From an uncultured Collinsella sp. (lineage in GTDB: Bacteria > Actinomycetota > Coriobacteriia > Coriobacteriales > Coriobacteriaceae), in contig UQTV01000001.1 in assembly GCA_900544095.1 (NCBI GenBank), positions 744,001 to 808,000 on the forward strand: a DNA stretch of 64,000 bases, read 5' to 3'. The notes below the pieces were generated by a model. That model saw only the letters and a list, made by a program, of their open reading frames with translations. It was not told the origin of the DNA and ran no database searches. Below are positions 37,021 through 46,205 of this stretch, piece after piece (within the stretch, counting starts at the first letter, position 1; every line of letters begins with the position of its first letter). The translations under genes were made by a program, and so were the position numbers.

Positions 37021-37824
37021 ATGCCCCACGCAACAACCCGAGCCTTCGCCGATGAGCGTCGTGCCGCCATCATGGAAATGCTCGAGCATAATGCCTCGGT
37101 GCAGGTAGCAGAAATCGCCCAGACCTTTGGCGTGTCCTCCGTTACCGCCCGCGCCGACCTGGACGCGCTCGCCGAAGCAGGCAAGCTGCGCCGCACGCAT
37201 GGTGGCGCCGTATCGCTCCACAAGCGTCTGACTGTTTCCACGCAGGATCGCCGCATCAATGTCAACGTCGCCGCCAAGCAGGCCATCGCGCAAAGCGCCA
37301 TCGAGCTCGTCAATGACGGCGACACGCTGCTCGTCGACTCGGGCACCACGGCGCTCGAGTTTGTCCGACTCCTCGACCAGCGCAACGGCATCACCGTTAT
37401 CACGGCCGACATTACCATCGCCGATTACATCGACGAAAGCATGCCCTCGGTCGATGTCGTCATGCTGGGCGGGGCGCTGCGCAAAGGCCATCGTTATTTG
37501 TACGGACCGCTCACTATGCAGGCGCTCCAAATGGTCCATGCCGATCTGGCCGTCATGTGCCCCGGCGCCTTTGTCCCCAGCTGCGGCTTTACGACCGACT
37601 TTCCGCAGATGGCCGAGACCAAAACGGCTATGATCACCGCGGCCCATCAAAGCGTCGCCCTCATGGACGCCAGCAAGGTTAACGGACGCGGCATGTACCG
37701 CTTTGCCGAGCTTGCCGATGTCGACTCCATCGTGATGGACCGTGACCCCGACCATGCCGTCGCCACCTCGATCGCCGAGGCCACTGACAGCTCACGTCCA
37801 GCCCTCGTCATCGCCGGCGCTTAA
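37021..37824 (+). CDS. DeoR family sugar-phosphate-responsive regulator
   Basis: 267 aa. The N-terminal DeoR helix-turn-helix reads ERRAAIMEMLEHNASVQVAE then IAQTFGVSSVTARADLDALA, with the typical LRRTHGGAV linker. The C-terminal sugar-phosphate sensor shows DSGTTALEFVRLL and TADITIADYI, and ends ALMDASKVNGRGMYRFAEL. GGAG lies 5 nt before ATG 37021; the frame runs back to 36964 with a poorer site. Divergent from the class II aldolase. Candidates for its role are LacR (tagatose-6-phosphate) or FruR; motif sharing with the lacA and EIIA promoters favours the former as a hypothesis. Confidence 0.88.
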   Translation: MPHATTRAFADERRAAIMEMLEHNASVQVAEIAQTFGVSSVTARADLDALAEAGKLRRTHGGAVSLHKRLTVSTQDRRINVNVAAKQAIAQSAIELVNDGDTLLVDSGTTALEFVRLLDQRNGITVITADITIADYIDESMPSVDVVMLGGALRKGHRYLYGPLTMQALQMVHADLAVMCPGAFVPSCGFTTDFPQMAETKTAMITAAHQSVALMDASKVNGRGMYRFAELADVDSIVMDRDPDHAVATSIAEATDSSRPALVIAGA

Positions 37825-37829
37825 ACAAA

Positions 37830-37866
37830 AACCACCACAAAGGTGCCTGTCCCCTTTGTGGTGGTT
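37830..37866. terminator. Bidirectional terminator between deoR and the flavoprotein gene
   Basis: AACCACCACAAAGG and CCTTTGTGGTGGTT, perfect 14-bp arms around a 9-nt loop containing CCTGTCC, flanked by A-run upstream. Confidence 0.8.
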
Positions 37867-37898
37867 GTGATGGTTGAGCGTCAAAAGTGAACGTGTCG

Positions 37899-39059
37899 CT
37901 ACTTGGACAGCTCGTCGGCGAGGGCCTCGATCTGAGCGCGCGAGGCGTCGTTGAGCGAGCCCAGCACGGTCACCTTGTTCTGCGTCAGGGTGATGTCCTT
38001 CATACCCTCGAGCTCCTTGGTCATAATCTTGGCCGCTGCAGGCGCCCAGGAGCCGGCCTCAACGAGCGCCACCGTACGGTTCTGATAGGCGTGCTCGGCA
38101 AGCGTGTGGATAAAGGTGCTCATGAACGGGAAGATCTCGCCCTGATAGGTGATGGAGGCGAGCACCAGACGGTCATAGCGGAACGCATCCTCAACGGCCT
38201 CGGCCATGTCGTCGCGAGCCAGGTCAAAGACGGAGACCTTCTGGCCGCGAGCCTCAAGCGCAGATGCGAGCTCCTCGACGGCAGCCTTCAGATGGCCATA
38301 CACGCTCGCATAGGCGATCGTGATGCCCTCGTCCTCGGGCTGATAGCTCGACCAGGTGTTATAGGTGTCGAGGTAGTAGCCCAGGTTCTCGGTCAGCACG
38401 GGGCCGTGGAGCGGACAGATGATCTGAATGTCCAGGTCGGCGGCCTTCTTGAGAACGGCCTGCACGAACTTGCCGAACTTACCGACGATGCCAAAGTAGT
38501 AGCGGCGAGCCTCGCAAGCCCAGCCCTCGGGATCCTCGATGTCGTTGGCGCCAAACTTGCCAAAGCCGTCGGCACTAAAAAGCACCTTGTCGGTAGACTC
38601 GTAGGAGAAGAGCACCTCGGGCCAGTGAACGTTGGGGGCGCCGATAAAGGTCAGGCTGTGGCCGCCCAGGTCGAGAACGTCGCCCTCTTTGACGACCATC
38701 TTGCGCTCGGGGAAGTCAGTGCCAAAGTAGTTGACCATCATGCGGAAAGCACCCATGCTGGCAACAATCTGCGCCTGGGGATAGCGCTCCATAAAGGCGG
38801 CTATACCGGCGGAGTGATCGGGCTCCATGTGATGGATAACCAGGTAGTCGGGCGTACGTCCATCGAGCGCAACCTCGAGGTTGTCGAGCCACTCGTCGAC
38901 AAAACCACCGTCGACCGAATCGGCGACGGCGATTTTATCGCCCAAGATAACATAGCTGTTGTATGCCATACCGTTCTCGGACACGTCGTACTGGCCCTCG
39001 AACAGGTCAATGTCGTGATCGTCGACACCGATGTAGCGGATATCCTTGGTGATCTCCAT
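37899..39059 (-). CDS. FprA-family flavodiiron-type protein
   Basis: 386-aa A-type flavoprotein, which reduces O2 to water or NO to N2O in anaerobes. N-terminal metallo-beta-lactamase domain with the diiron ligands HHMEPDHSAG (His77-x-Glu79-x-Asp81-His82) and VLFSADGFG; C-terminal flavodoxin domain from about 250, with the FMN loop AYASVYGHLKAAVEELASAL. No rubredoxin domain is fused. GGAGG lies 9 nt before ATG 39059; an in-frame start at 39122 is unlikely. It probably protects the oxygen-sensitive PFL radical system. Confidence 0.92.
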   Translation of the reverse strand: MEITKDIRYIGVDDHDIDLFEGQYDVSENGMAYNSYVILGDKIAVADSVDGGFVDEWLDNLEVALDGRTPDYLVIHHMEPDHSAGIAAFMERYPQAQIVASMGAFRMMVNYFGTDFPERKMVVKEGDVLDLGGHSLTFIGAPNVHWPEVLFSYESTDKVLFSADGFGKFGANDIEDPEGWACEARRYYFGIVGKFGKFVQAVLKKAADLDIQIICPLHGPVLTENLGYYLDTYNTWSSYQPEDEGITIAYASVYGHLKAAVEELASALEARGQKVSVFDLARDDMAEAVEDAFRYDRLVLASITYQGEIFPFMSTFIHTLAEHAYQNRTVALVEAGSWAPAAAKIMTKELEGMKDITLTQNKVTVLGSLNDASRAQIEALADELSK

Positions 39060-39188
39060 CAGGCAAAGCCTCCTAGATAGACAAAAGAACCCGTCTATCA
39101 TAGCACTCGTCTTCATAGCCACGGCTATCTGCCAGCATCCTTATCGATTGTTATTGAGGCGGAATATATCGCCATTGACCTGCAAAAA

Positions 39189-40220
39189 CTATGTGCGCGG
39201 AGCTGCCGTGGTATGTCGAACGATAAGCTGGCCGGGAATACGAATGGCAACGGTTTTGTCCGTTGCCCCCGCCTTGGGAACCGCGTGCTCGAACACCTCG
39301 CGTCCACGCTGATGCAAATCGAATCGAACGGTCGTGAGCTCGTTGTGTGCCACAAAATCATCGAGCGAATCGTCGACGCCCACCACGCTCACGTCCTCGG
39401 GCACGCGCAGACCGCTATCGCGCAGCGCTGCAATCGCGCCATTTGCCATCTGGTCGTTTGCCGCGTAAATCGCCGTCATGGTGCGATCGTGCTCGGCCAG
39501 GTACCTGCCGGCCTCGTAGCCGCTGTTGGCAGACCAGTCGCCCTCGAGCGGCTCTGCCGGCTCGATGTGTTTACGCTCGAGTGCATCCTGCCAACCGGCG
39601 CGACGAAATTGCTCGTCGACCGAGAATGACGGGCCGCCAATATAGCGAATCTGCTCGTGCCCTAGCTCAAACAGGTGATCCATAAGCAATAGCGAGCAGC
39701 CGTAATGATCGGAGTCGACCGTGGTCACCCGCGGGTGCGCGTACATGGTAACGATGACCGTGCCAATGCCCGGCAGTGGATCAAACGTCTCAAAATCGGG
39801 CGCCATGCGACTCATACCGATGATGATGCCGTCCACCGGCAATGCGGCCATACGACGCGTGGCCTCGGCAAGCGAAAACTCCTCGGTCTTGGACATCTCG
39901 ACCAGCGTGATGGCGCAATTATGCTCGCGAGCAGCGCTGGCGATGCCGTCGATCATTGAGAGGTTGCCGAACTTGGTGACATCGTTGACGCACAGGCCGA
40001 CCGAATGATAACGGCCGTCGCGCAGCGAGCGACCGGCATAACTCGGACGAAAGCCGAGCTTTTGCATAGCGGCCTGTACGCGCTGGCGCGTCTGCTCGTT
40101 AACGTTAGGCAAGCCGTTGGCGACGCGCGAAACCGTCTGCTGCGAAACGCCGGCAGCGCGGGCGACGTCGGCCATGGAGACCGGACGCGAACTGGTATCG
40201 TTGGACGGGCGCCTTGCCAC
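39189..40220 (-). CDS. LacI family regulator (galactose genes)
   Basis: 343 aa with helix-turn-helix VSMADVARAAGVSQQTVSRV and hinge ANGLPNV / RPSYAGRSLRDGRYHSVGLC, then the sugar-sensing PBP-like domain. GTG 40220 follows AAGGTG-rich sequence. It is divergent from galK, and matching operators TGTTAACGTACTCATAA lie between the two genes. It belongs to the same sub-group as the LacI proteins at 48797 and 53708 (shared FAGRSLR/RYHSVGL-type hinge region), so these probably arose by duplication. Confidence 0.9.
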   Translation of the reverse strand: MARRPSNDTSSRPVSMADVARAAGVSQQTVSRVANGLPNVNEQTRQRVQAAMQKLGFRPSYAGRSLRDGRYHSVGLCVNDVTKFGNLSMIDGIASAAREHNCAITLVEMSKTEEFSLAEATRRMAALPVDGIIIGMSRMAPDFETFDPLPGIGTVIVTMYAHPRVTTVDSDHYGCSLLLMDHLFELGHEQIRYIGGPSFSVDEQFRRAGWQDALERKHIEPAEPLEGDWSANSGYEAGRYLAEHDRTMTAIYAANDQMANGAIAALRDSGLRVPEDVSVVGVDDSLDDFVAHNELTTVRFDLHQRGREVFEHAVPKAGATDKTVAIRIPGQLIVRHTTAAPRT

Positions 40221-40313
40221 AGGATCACCTTCACCCTTGCGAGATCTGAATAGCGTGAATGCCGGCCCGGGCAGAAATACATCCCGCGCCGAGGCCCGCT
40301 ATCGTCGGACGCA

Positions 40314-40330
40314 TGTTAACGTACTCTACT
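40314..40330. promoter_or_regulatory. LacI operator near the 39189 regulator start
   Basis: TGTTAACGTACTCTACT, differing from the other two sites (40434, 40502) only at its end. Located 94 bp before the regulator start; suggests autoregulation by looping. Confidence 0.6.
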
Positions 40331-40374
40331 TTTTCTATCTGCATCTCTTCTGCTTTATAAGTCCATACGGCAGT

Positions 40375-40404
40375 ACCGTTCACGGCTGAATTTCTACCGA
40401 TTAC
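40375..40404 (+). promoter_or_regulatory. LytTR-like direct repeat upstream of galK
   Basis: ACCGTTCAC (40375-40383) and ACCGATTAC (40396-40404), 21-bp period, forward relative to galK. Confidence 0.6.
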
Positions 40405-40433
40405 CAGATTCTCAAAAAGTGACAAGCGATGTG

Positions 40434-40518
40434 TTATGAGTACGTTAACATAGCCCGTAACGTGCGGTATCGTGAACACTTGGGTTCATGCCGCTTCAAG
40501 TTGTTAACGTACTCATAA
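40434..40518. promoter_or_regulatory. Inverted pair of LacI operators in the galK promoter
   Basis: TTATGAGTACGTTAACA (40434-40450) and its exact reverse complement TGTTAACGTACTCATAA (40502-40518), 68 bp apart, a spacing that would allow looping. They flank the likely galK promoter. Confidence 0.8.
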
Positions 40519-40559
40519 CGACGCAAAACTCACCCGTGCGCGCCAAGGAAAGGACTCCC

Positions 40560-41765
40560 ATGACCAACCCCGACAAAAAGACACTCGCCACGCTCACCAA
40601 GCTGTTCGAGGAGGAGTTTGGCCCCATCGGCGACCGCCAGGTGCTCTACGTGCACGCGCCCGGCCGCTCCGAGATCAGCGGCAACCACACTGACCACGAG
40701 GGTGGCCACGTTATCGCCGGCTCGCTCGATGTCGCCGTCGACGGCATCGCCGTGGCAACCGATTCCAACAAGGTTCGCGTAGCCGACGAGGGCTATCCCA
40801 CGTTTGAAATCGCGCTCGACACGCTAGACGTTCAGGAGTCCGAGAAGGGCACGTCCGCGAGCCTCGTCCGCGGCATGGCCCACGAAATCGCTGCTCTGGG
40901 CGTTGAGCCCCAGGGCTTCGACTTTGCCTTCACCTGCTCCGTCCCCTCGGGCGGCGGTCTTTCGAGCTCCGCTGCTGTCGAGGCGGCATACGGTCGCGCC
41001 ATGGAGACGCTCTGGGACGCACCCGCCATCGAACCCGTCGCGCTCGCCCAGATGAGCCAGCGCACCGAGAACAACTATTACGGCAAGCCCTGCGGTCTGA
41101 TGGACCAGGCCGCCGTTTGCTTGGGCGGCCTCGCCTACATGGACTTTGAGGATCAGGCTCAGCCTAAAACCCAGAAGCTCGAGCTCAACTTTGAGGATCA
41201 CGGTTATGCGCTCGTGCTCGTTAAGGTCGGTGCCGACCACGTGGCCGCCACCGACGACTACGCCGCCGTTCCGCGCGAGATGCAGGACGTCGCTGCCGAG
41301 TTTGGCAAGGCACGCCTGTGCGAGGTAAACGTGGCGGACTTTGACGCCAAGCTCCCCGAGCTGCGCGCCAAGCTGGGCGACCGCGCCTGCCTGCGCGCCG
41401 TTCACTACTGGTACGAAAACGGCCTGGTCGATAAGCGCTGGGCTGCCCTGAACGCCGGCGACATCGACCAGTTCCTGGTCCTGACGCGCGAGTCCGGCGC
41501 CAGCTCCGCCATGTACCTGCAGAATGTCGTTGCCAAGCTGGGCTCCGAGCAGCCTTCGATGTATGCCCTGGCACTGGCCGAGCACGTGCTCGACGGCCGC
41601 GGCGCCGTCCGTATCCACGGTGGCGGCTTTGGTGGCACCATCCAGGCCTTCGTGCCGCTCGACCTGGTCGACACCTTTATCACCAAGATGAACGGCTGGC
41701 TGGGCGAGGGCTCTGCCCGCCACTACGCAATTTCTGACAAGGGGGCTTACGCGGCATGGCTGTAA
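40560..41765 (+). CDS. galK: Galactokinase
   Basis: 401-aa GHMP kinase forming galactose-1-phosphate. GRSEISGNHTDHEGGHVIAG is the galactokinase signature, with VPSGGGLSSSAAVE as the ATP loop and GGGFGGTIQAFVP as the C-terminal motif. AAGGA precedes ATG 40560; the frame is open to 40488, but that start lies inside the operator region. Overlaps galT by 10 bp: coupled Leloir-pathway operon. No galE (UDP-galactose epimerase) is in the window. Confidence 0.94.
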   Translation: MTNPDKKTLATLTKLFEEEFGPIGDRQVLYVHAPGRSEISGNHTDHEGGHVIAGSLDVAVDGIAVATDSNKVRVADEGYPTFEIALDTLDVQESEKGTSASLVRGMAHEIAALGVEPQGFDFAFTCSVPSGGGLSSSAAVEAAYGRAMETLWDAPAIEPVALAQMSQRTENNYYGKPCGLMDQAAVCLGGLAYMDFEDQAQPKTQKLELNFEDHGYALVLVKVGADHVAATDDYAAVPREMQDVAAEFGKARLCEVNVADFDAKLPELRAKLGDRACLRAVHYWYENGLVDKRWAALNAGDIDQFLVLTRESGASSAMYLQNVVAKLGSEQPSMYALALAEHVLDGRGAVRIHGGGFGGTIQAFVPLDLVDTFITKMNGWLGEGSARHYAISDKGAYAAWL

Positions 41766-43384
41766 TGACTGACGTGCGCGAGGCCGCGCAGAACCTGATC
41801 GAGTACGCTATCCACCGATCGATGATCGGCCAGGACGATCGCATCTGGGCGTATAACACCATTCTCGAGTGCATCGGTGCTACGGGCCCGGCGCTCGACA
41901 TGGCCTGGGCGCTCCAGGTCGAGAAACTCTCGCTCTTGCACCCCGATACCCTGCCCAACTTTGACCTGGAGGGCACGCTTGCTGCGCTTGCCGAGGCTGC
42001 CGTTGCCAACGGCGCCGCCGAGGACACGGCGTCTGGCCGCGACCGCATTGCCATGCGCATTATGGGCGCGCTCATGCCGAGGCCTTCGGTTGTAAACGAG
42101 GAGTTCAACGGCCGCATGGGCATCAACGAGCCCCGCGCCGCGACCGACTGGTTCTACGGTCTGTGCTGCGACGCCGGCTACGTGCGCCGCGCCGCCATCG
42201 CGCGCAACATCAAATGGAGCACCCCCACCAACTGGGGCGACCTCGAGATCACTATCAACCTGTCGAAGCCCGAGAAGGACCCGCGCGATATCGCCGCGGC
42301 AGGTGCAGCCAAGAACACGGGCGAGAAGTATCCCGCCTGCCAGCTCTGCATCGAAAACGAGGGCTATCCCGGACGCTCTGCCGCAGCCGACGGCGGTGCT
42401 CACCCCGCCCGCCAGAATCTGCGCGTTATCCCCATTCAGCTCAACGGCGAGCGCTGGGGCTTCCAGTACAGCCCGTATGCGTACTTTAACGAGCACTGCA
42501 TTGCCATGAGCTCCGAGCATCGCCCGATGCACGTCGACCGTAAGGGACTGACCTGCCTGCTCGATTTTGTGGACCTGTTCCCGCACTACTTCATCGGTTC
42601 CAACGCCGACCTGCCCATCGTGGGCGGCTCGATTCTGTCGCATGACCACTTCCAGGGCGGCGCGCACGAGTTCCCCATGATGCACGCCGCCGAGGTCTCG
42701 CAGTTTAGCGTGCCCGGCTTTGACCAGGTCAGCGGTACCGTGTTGCAGTGGCCGCTTTCGGTGCTGCGACTGCGCTCGCACGACCGCGCCCAGCTGCTCG
42801 ACGCCGCCGAGAAGATTATCCTTGCCTGGCGCGAGTGGACCGATGAGTCGGTGGGCGTCATCGCGCACACAGCCGACGGCGTGGCGCACAACACCGTGAC
42901 GCCCGTCATCCGCCGCGTCGACTCCCGCGGCAATGCCGGCGGCGAGATCTACGAGGCTTACCTCGCGCTTCGCTGCAACATCACGACCGACGAGCATCCG
43001 CTGGGCGTATTCCACCCGCATGCCGAGTACCACCATATTAAGAAGGAGAACATCGGCCTGATCGAGGTCATGGGCCTGGCCATTTTGCCGCCGCGCTTGG
43101 TTCCCGAGCTCGGCGCTGTCCGCGAGCACTTGCTGGCGGCCAAGGCCGATGCCAGCTACGACCTTGCTGGCGCGCTCGAGGGCGACGACCTTTGCCGCAG
43201 CCACACCGCATGGGCCGAGGATGTCTATGCCCGCCGCGCCGATGAGCTTACGGCGGATAACGCCATCGACATCCTGCACGAGGAGGTGGGCGTGGTGTTT
43301 GGCCACGTGCTCGACAACGCCGGCGTCTTCAAGTGGGACGAAGCCGGCCGCGCCGCCCAGCAGCGCTTCATCAACTCGCTGTAG
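41756..43384 (+). CDS. galT: UDP-glucose:hexose-1-phosphate uridylyltransferase (Firmicutes-type GalT)
   Basis: 542 aa, the long form found in Gram-positives rather than the ~350-aa E. coli form. Exchanges UMP between UDP-glucose and galactose-1-phosphate. Signatures: MGINEPRAATDWFYGLCCDA, HRPMHVDRKGLTCLLDFVDL and the histidine-rich SHDHFQGGAHEFPM active-site region. ATG 41756 overlaps the galK end. Confidence 0.93.
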   Translation: MAVMTDVREAAQNLIEYAIHRSMIGQDDRIWAYNTILECIGATGPALDMAWALQVEKLSLLHPDTLPNFDLEGTLAALAEAAVANGAAEDTASGRDRIAMRIMGALMPRPSVVNEEFNGRMGINEPRAATDWFYGLCCDAGYVRRAAIARNIKWSTPTNWGDLEITINLSKPEKDPRDIAAAGAAKNTGEKYPACQLCIENEGYPGRSAAADGGAHPARQNLRVIPIQLNGERWGFQYSPYAYFNEHCIAMSSEHRPMHVDRKGLTCLLDFVDLFPHYFIGSNADLPIVGGSILSHDHFQGGAHEFPMMHAAEVSQFSVPGFDQVSGTVLQWPLSVLRLRSHDRAQLLDAAEKIILAWREWTDESVGVIAHTADGVAHNTVTPVIRRVDSRGNAGGEIYEAYLALRCNITTDEHPLGVFHPHAEYHHIKKENIGLIEVMGLAILPPRLVPELGAVREHLLAAKADASYDLAGALEGDDLCRSHTAWAEDVYARRADELTADNAIDILHEEVGVVFGHVLDNAGVFKWDEAGRAAQQRFINSL

Positions 43385-43431
43385 CAGCGAGCTCGAACGC
43401 ACGCACTTAACAAATAGCGCCTACACGACCA

Positions 43432-43470
43432 CGGCGCCCGTCGGCGATGTTGCCGGCGGGCGCCGTTTTT
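43432..43470 (+). terminator. Terminator of the galKT operon
   Basis: CGGCGCCCG and CGGGCGCCG arms followed by TTTTT, 48 bp past the galT stop. Confidence 0.85.
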
Positions 43471-43479
43471 GAGTGTAGT

Positions 43480-43527
43480 CATTGGGGACGTTCTTAAACG
43501 ACTAGTCAAACAAGAACGTCCCCAACG
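43480..43527. repeat. GTCCCC hairpin repeat
   Basis: Arms TTGGGGACGTTCTT (43482-43495) and AAGAACGTCCCCAA. The 27-bp stretch 43480-43506 is the exact reverse complement of 48062-48088. Confidence 0.8.
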
Positions 43528-43538
43528 ACTAATGACTC

Positions 43539-43602
43539 GAGCGTGGAAAATCCCCCACTTTGAACTCGTATGGGCACCAAAAGCGGGAGATTATCCACGC
43601 TC
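43539..43602. repeat. Imperfect inverted repeat between galT and lacC
   Basis: GAGCGTGGA / TCCACGCTC outer arms with AATCCCCCACTTT / AAAGCGGGAGATT inner pairing. Downstream of lacC on the minus strand; possible terminator. Confidence 0.6.
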
Positions 43603-43624
43603 ATTCTATTAGGAGTCGCAACCG

Positions 43625-44560
43625 CTACAGCTCTACGACCTCAACGTTGCTGTAGACCTCGTCCCAGCGGTCCATGACCAGGTGGCCGGTCTTGGGATCC
43701 ATGGCGTTGAGCTTGCCGCAGGTATTGGCGGTCTTGAGCACCGTGACGTCGTCGGCGCCGGCAGCAATGGCATGCGCAAAGCCGGCGATGGTCGAGTCGC
43801 CGGAACCCGTAGCGTTCACAGCCGCAATCGCGGGCGTCTTGGCGCGGAACGCGCGACCCTCATGGAAGCCAACCGAACCGGCAGCGCCCATCGAAACGAC
43901 AACCCAGGGGATACCAGCAAAACGGTCATCGGCGGCAAGCGCCTCGCGCAGGGCATCGACATCATCAGTCGTAAAGGACGTACCCAGCAGGCCGTTAATC
44001 TCGGTCAGGTTGGGCTTTACGAGCTCAGGCTTAGCGTCGGACTCCAGCGCGGCCTCCAGCGATGCACCCGAGGTATCGAGCAGCACCTTGGCGCCCGCCT
44101 CCTCGGCAATCTTGACGAGCTCGGCATAGTAGCCGGCATCGACGCCACGCGGCAGCGAGCCCGAAAGCGTCACAACGTCCGCCTTCGCTGCAAGCTCGGC
44201 AAACTTGGCCGTAAAGGCCTCGAGCTCGGCCGGAGCGATCTGCGGGCCGCTCTCCAGCAGCTCGGTCTGATTACCCTCGTGCAGAATATTCAGGCAAATG
44301 CGCGTCTCACCGGCGATGGGCACAAAGTCGTTCTTGACGCCATCGGCATCCATGAGCTCGGCCATATAGGCACCCATGTGTCCGCCGAGCAGACCGGTCG
44401 CGAGCACGTCGTCACCCAGCTGCAGCAGCACGCGACTCACGTTGAGGCCCTTGCCGCCAGCGGTCTTTTCGGGCGTCACACGGTTCACGTCGTCGATGAT
44501 CAACTTGTCGAGCTGATAGCGCGTATCAATCGACGGGTTCATGGTAACGGTCAGAATCAT
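43625..44560 (-). CDS. lacC: Tagatose-6-phosphate kinase (PfkB family)
   Basis: 311-aa PfkB sugar kinase. N-terminal MILTVTMNPSIDTRYQLDKL and TAGGKGLNVSRVLLQLG (substrate-binding PfkB signature 1), C-terminal NATGSGDSTIAGFAHAI with the catalytic Asp. Sequence alone does not separate tagatose-6-phosphate kinase from 1-phosphofructokinase; position in a lacA-lacB-lacX operon makes LacC the best call. GGAG lies 6 nt before ATG 44560. Confidence 0.9.
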   Translation of the reverse strand: MILTVTMNPSIDTRYQLDKLIIDDVNRVTPEKTAGGKGLNVSRVLLQLGDDVLATGLLGGHMGAYMAELMDADGVKNDFVPIAGETRICLNILHEGNQTELLESGPQIAPAELEAFTAKFAELAAKADVVTLSGSLPRGVDAGYYAELVKIAEEAGAKVLLDTSGASLEAALESDAKPELVKPNLTEINGLLGTSFTTDDVDALREALAADDRFAGIPWVVVSMGAAGSVGFHEGRAFRAKTPAIAAVNATGSGDSTIAGFAHAIAAGADDVTVLKTANTCGKLNAMDPKTGHLVMDRWDEVYSNVEVVEL

Positions 44561-44616
44561 ATTGAACTCCTGTTTCCGGGGCACGACACGCGCGGCCCCA
44601 AACATACGATAGCTCG

Positions 44617-45498
44617 TTAAAGGATCTCGATCTCAAAGCCGCGGGTGACGGCCTCCCCCGGCTTGGCAACCAGGCAGCCACGCTTGTGCTCCAGAATATC
44701 GTCCTCGTCGGAGCAGGTGGACAGACCACCCCACGGTTCAACAGCCACAAAGTCGCCCTCGGGCTTGCTCCACACAATCAGGTACGGCATATCGGGGAAC
44801 GTCAGGCGCACGCCCTTGTCCTCGGTTTTCTTGGTCAGCGTAACCACGTGGCTCTCGAGCACATCAAAGATGGTCTCGGCGAAGTCGAAGAGCTCATGGG
44901 TAAGCGGCAGATCGTGGCCGACCATCGGGTTCTTGCTACGGTGCTCGACATCGATCAGGCCTGTGGAGGGAACAGCGGTGCAAAGCTCGGTCGCCTCACG
45001 CTGATCGAAACGAAGTTCATAGTCGTCGTAGGACTCGCCCTCGTCGAGCGGGCACTTAAAGCCGGGGTGACCACCCACAAAGAATGGCATATCCTCGATG
45101 CCCTCATTGGTCACCTCGTACGACACGGCCACCTTTTCCGAATCGATCGTGTAACGAGCAACGATCTTAAACGGATACGGGTACTGCTCGAGCAACTCGG
45201 CATGGTCGGCAGAGCTTAGGCTCAGCGCAACCATGTTGTCACTCTGCTTCTCGAGCTTCCACTCCTGCTTGCGGGCAAAACCATGGCGGGCGAGCTTGAC
45301 CTCGCGACCACCCATAGTCATCGCGCGACCGTCACGAAGGCCGCCGCAGATCGGGAAGCAAATGGGTGCCTGGCCCGACCAGACCGAAGAATCACCCTGC
45401 CACAGGTACTCACGGCCGTTAGCCGCAATAGAAGTGAACGACCCGCCCGCCGTGCTCAGTGCTACGCGGATAGAACCGTTATCAAGAACAAACTCCAT
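44617..45498 (-). CDS. lacX: Aldose 1-epimerase family protein (LacX)
   Basis: 293-aa galactose mutarotase-like protein. Starts MEFVLDNGSIRVALSTAGGS; contains LARHGFARKQEWKL, VGGHPGFKCPLDEGESYDDY (His-Pro-Gly active-site region) and ends with WGGLSTCSDEDDILEHKRGC. These fit the LacX sub-family, commonly found in lac tagatose operons and of uncertain specific function. AAGG precedes ATG 45498 by 5 nt. A hairpin (45539-45559) separates it from lacB. Confidence 0.9.
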   Translation of the reverse strand: MEFVLDNGSIRVALSTAGGSFTSIAANGREYLWQGDSSVWSGQAPICFPICGGLRDGRAMTMGGREVKLARHGFARKQEWKLEKQSDNMVALSLSSADHAELLEQYPYPFKIVARYTIDSEKVAVSYEVTNEGIEDMPFFVGGHPGFKCPLDEGESYDDYELRFDQREATELCTAVPSTGLIDVEHRSKNPMVGHDLPLTHELFDFAETIFDVLESHVVTLTKKTEDKGVRLTFPDMPYLIVWSKPEGDFVAVEPWGGLSTCSDEDDILEHKRGCLVAKPGEAVTRGFEIEIL

Positions 45499-45538
45499 AG
45501 GAGCCTTCCCTTTCTTACGACAGCCCGCCAAGTCAATA

Positions 45539-45559
45539 GGGCCGATAGAAAACCGGCCC
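45539..45559 (-). terminator. Hairpin between lacB and lacX
   Basis: GGGCC...GGCCC arms extended by CG pairs. Short intercistronic stem without T-run; probably an expression-tuning element. Confidence 0.4.
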
Positions 45560-45617
45560 GCGCCCCCTCACAGAAACGCGAGCCGTCAACGGGCTAGTTA
45601 ATTACGCCGGATACCCG

Positions 45618-46142
45618 CTAATCATGGTATTCGCCGCGGTCCCACTTCTCCAGGAACTCGTCAAAGAAGTGCGGGTCAGCCTGAGCCTCGGCGTCGGCCT
45701 TGTTGCAGGCATCGATCTTGGCGATCAGGGCATCGTGCTCGGGGGTCTTCTCGTAGGGCTCCTCCAGGAAGGCAAGCATAATGTCGGCCATCAGGAACTC
45801 GCCGGTGATCTTGCCGCCAAAGCCCACGATGTTGGCGTTGAGCTCGCGACGGGCATACAGGGCAGAGGTCATGTCGCGAACCAGGGCGCAGCGGGCGCCG
45901 GGAACCTTGTTGACGGCGTTAGTGATGCCGATGCCGGTGCCGCACAGGGCCACGCCAAAGTCAGCCTTGCCGCTGGCAACAGCCTCGCCCACGGCCTTAC
46001 CGTAGATGGGATAGTGCGTACGGGTGTGGCTGTAGGTGCCGCAGTCGAGCACCTTGTAGCCAGCCTGCTCCAGGCGGTCGGCCAGATAGATCTTCTCGTC
46101 CGTAACGATATGGTCGCAACCGATTGCGATGGTCTTCTTCAT
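45618..46142 (-). CDS. lacB: Galactose-6-phosphate isomerase subunit LacB
   Basis: 174-aa RpiB-fold subunit. IAIGCDHIVTDEKIYLADRL, DCGTYSHTRTHYPIYGKAVG and VALCGTGIGITNAVNKVPGA (active-site Cys-Gly-Thr-Gly) match LacB; with LacA it isomerises galactose-6-phosphate to tagatose-6-phosphate. AAGGA precedes ATG 46142. 63 bp behind lacA. Confidence 0.95.
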   Translation of the reverse strand: MKKTIAIGCDHIVTDEKIYLADRLEQAGYKVLDCGTYSHTRTHYPIYGKAVGEAVASGKADFGVALCGTGIGITNAVNKVPGARCALVRDMTSALYARRELNANIVGFGGKITGEFLMADIMLAFLEEPYEKTPEHDALIAKIDACNKADAEAQADPHFFDEFLEKWDRGEYHD

Positions 46143-46205
46143 CAGAACGTCCTTTCGTCTGAATTCACAAGTTGAGGTAGAAGTTCGAGTTCTCGGTGGC
46201 TCTCG

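Noticed and set aside
41747..43402. 551-aa antisense frame opposite galT
   Set aside because: Shadow frame with no domain resemblance.
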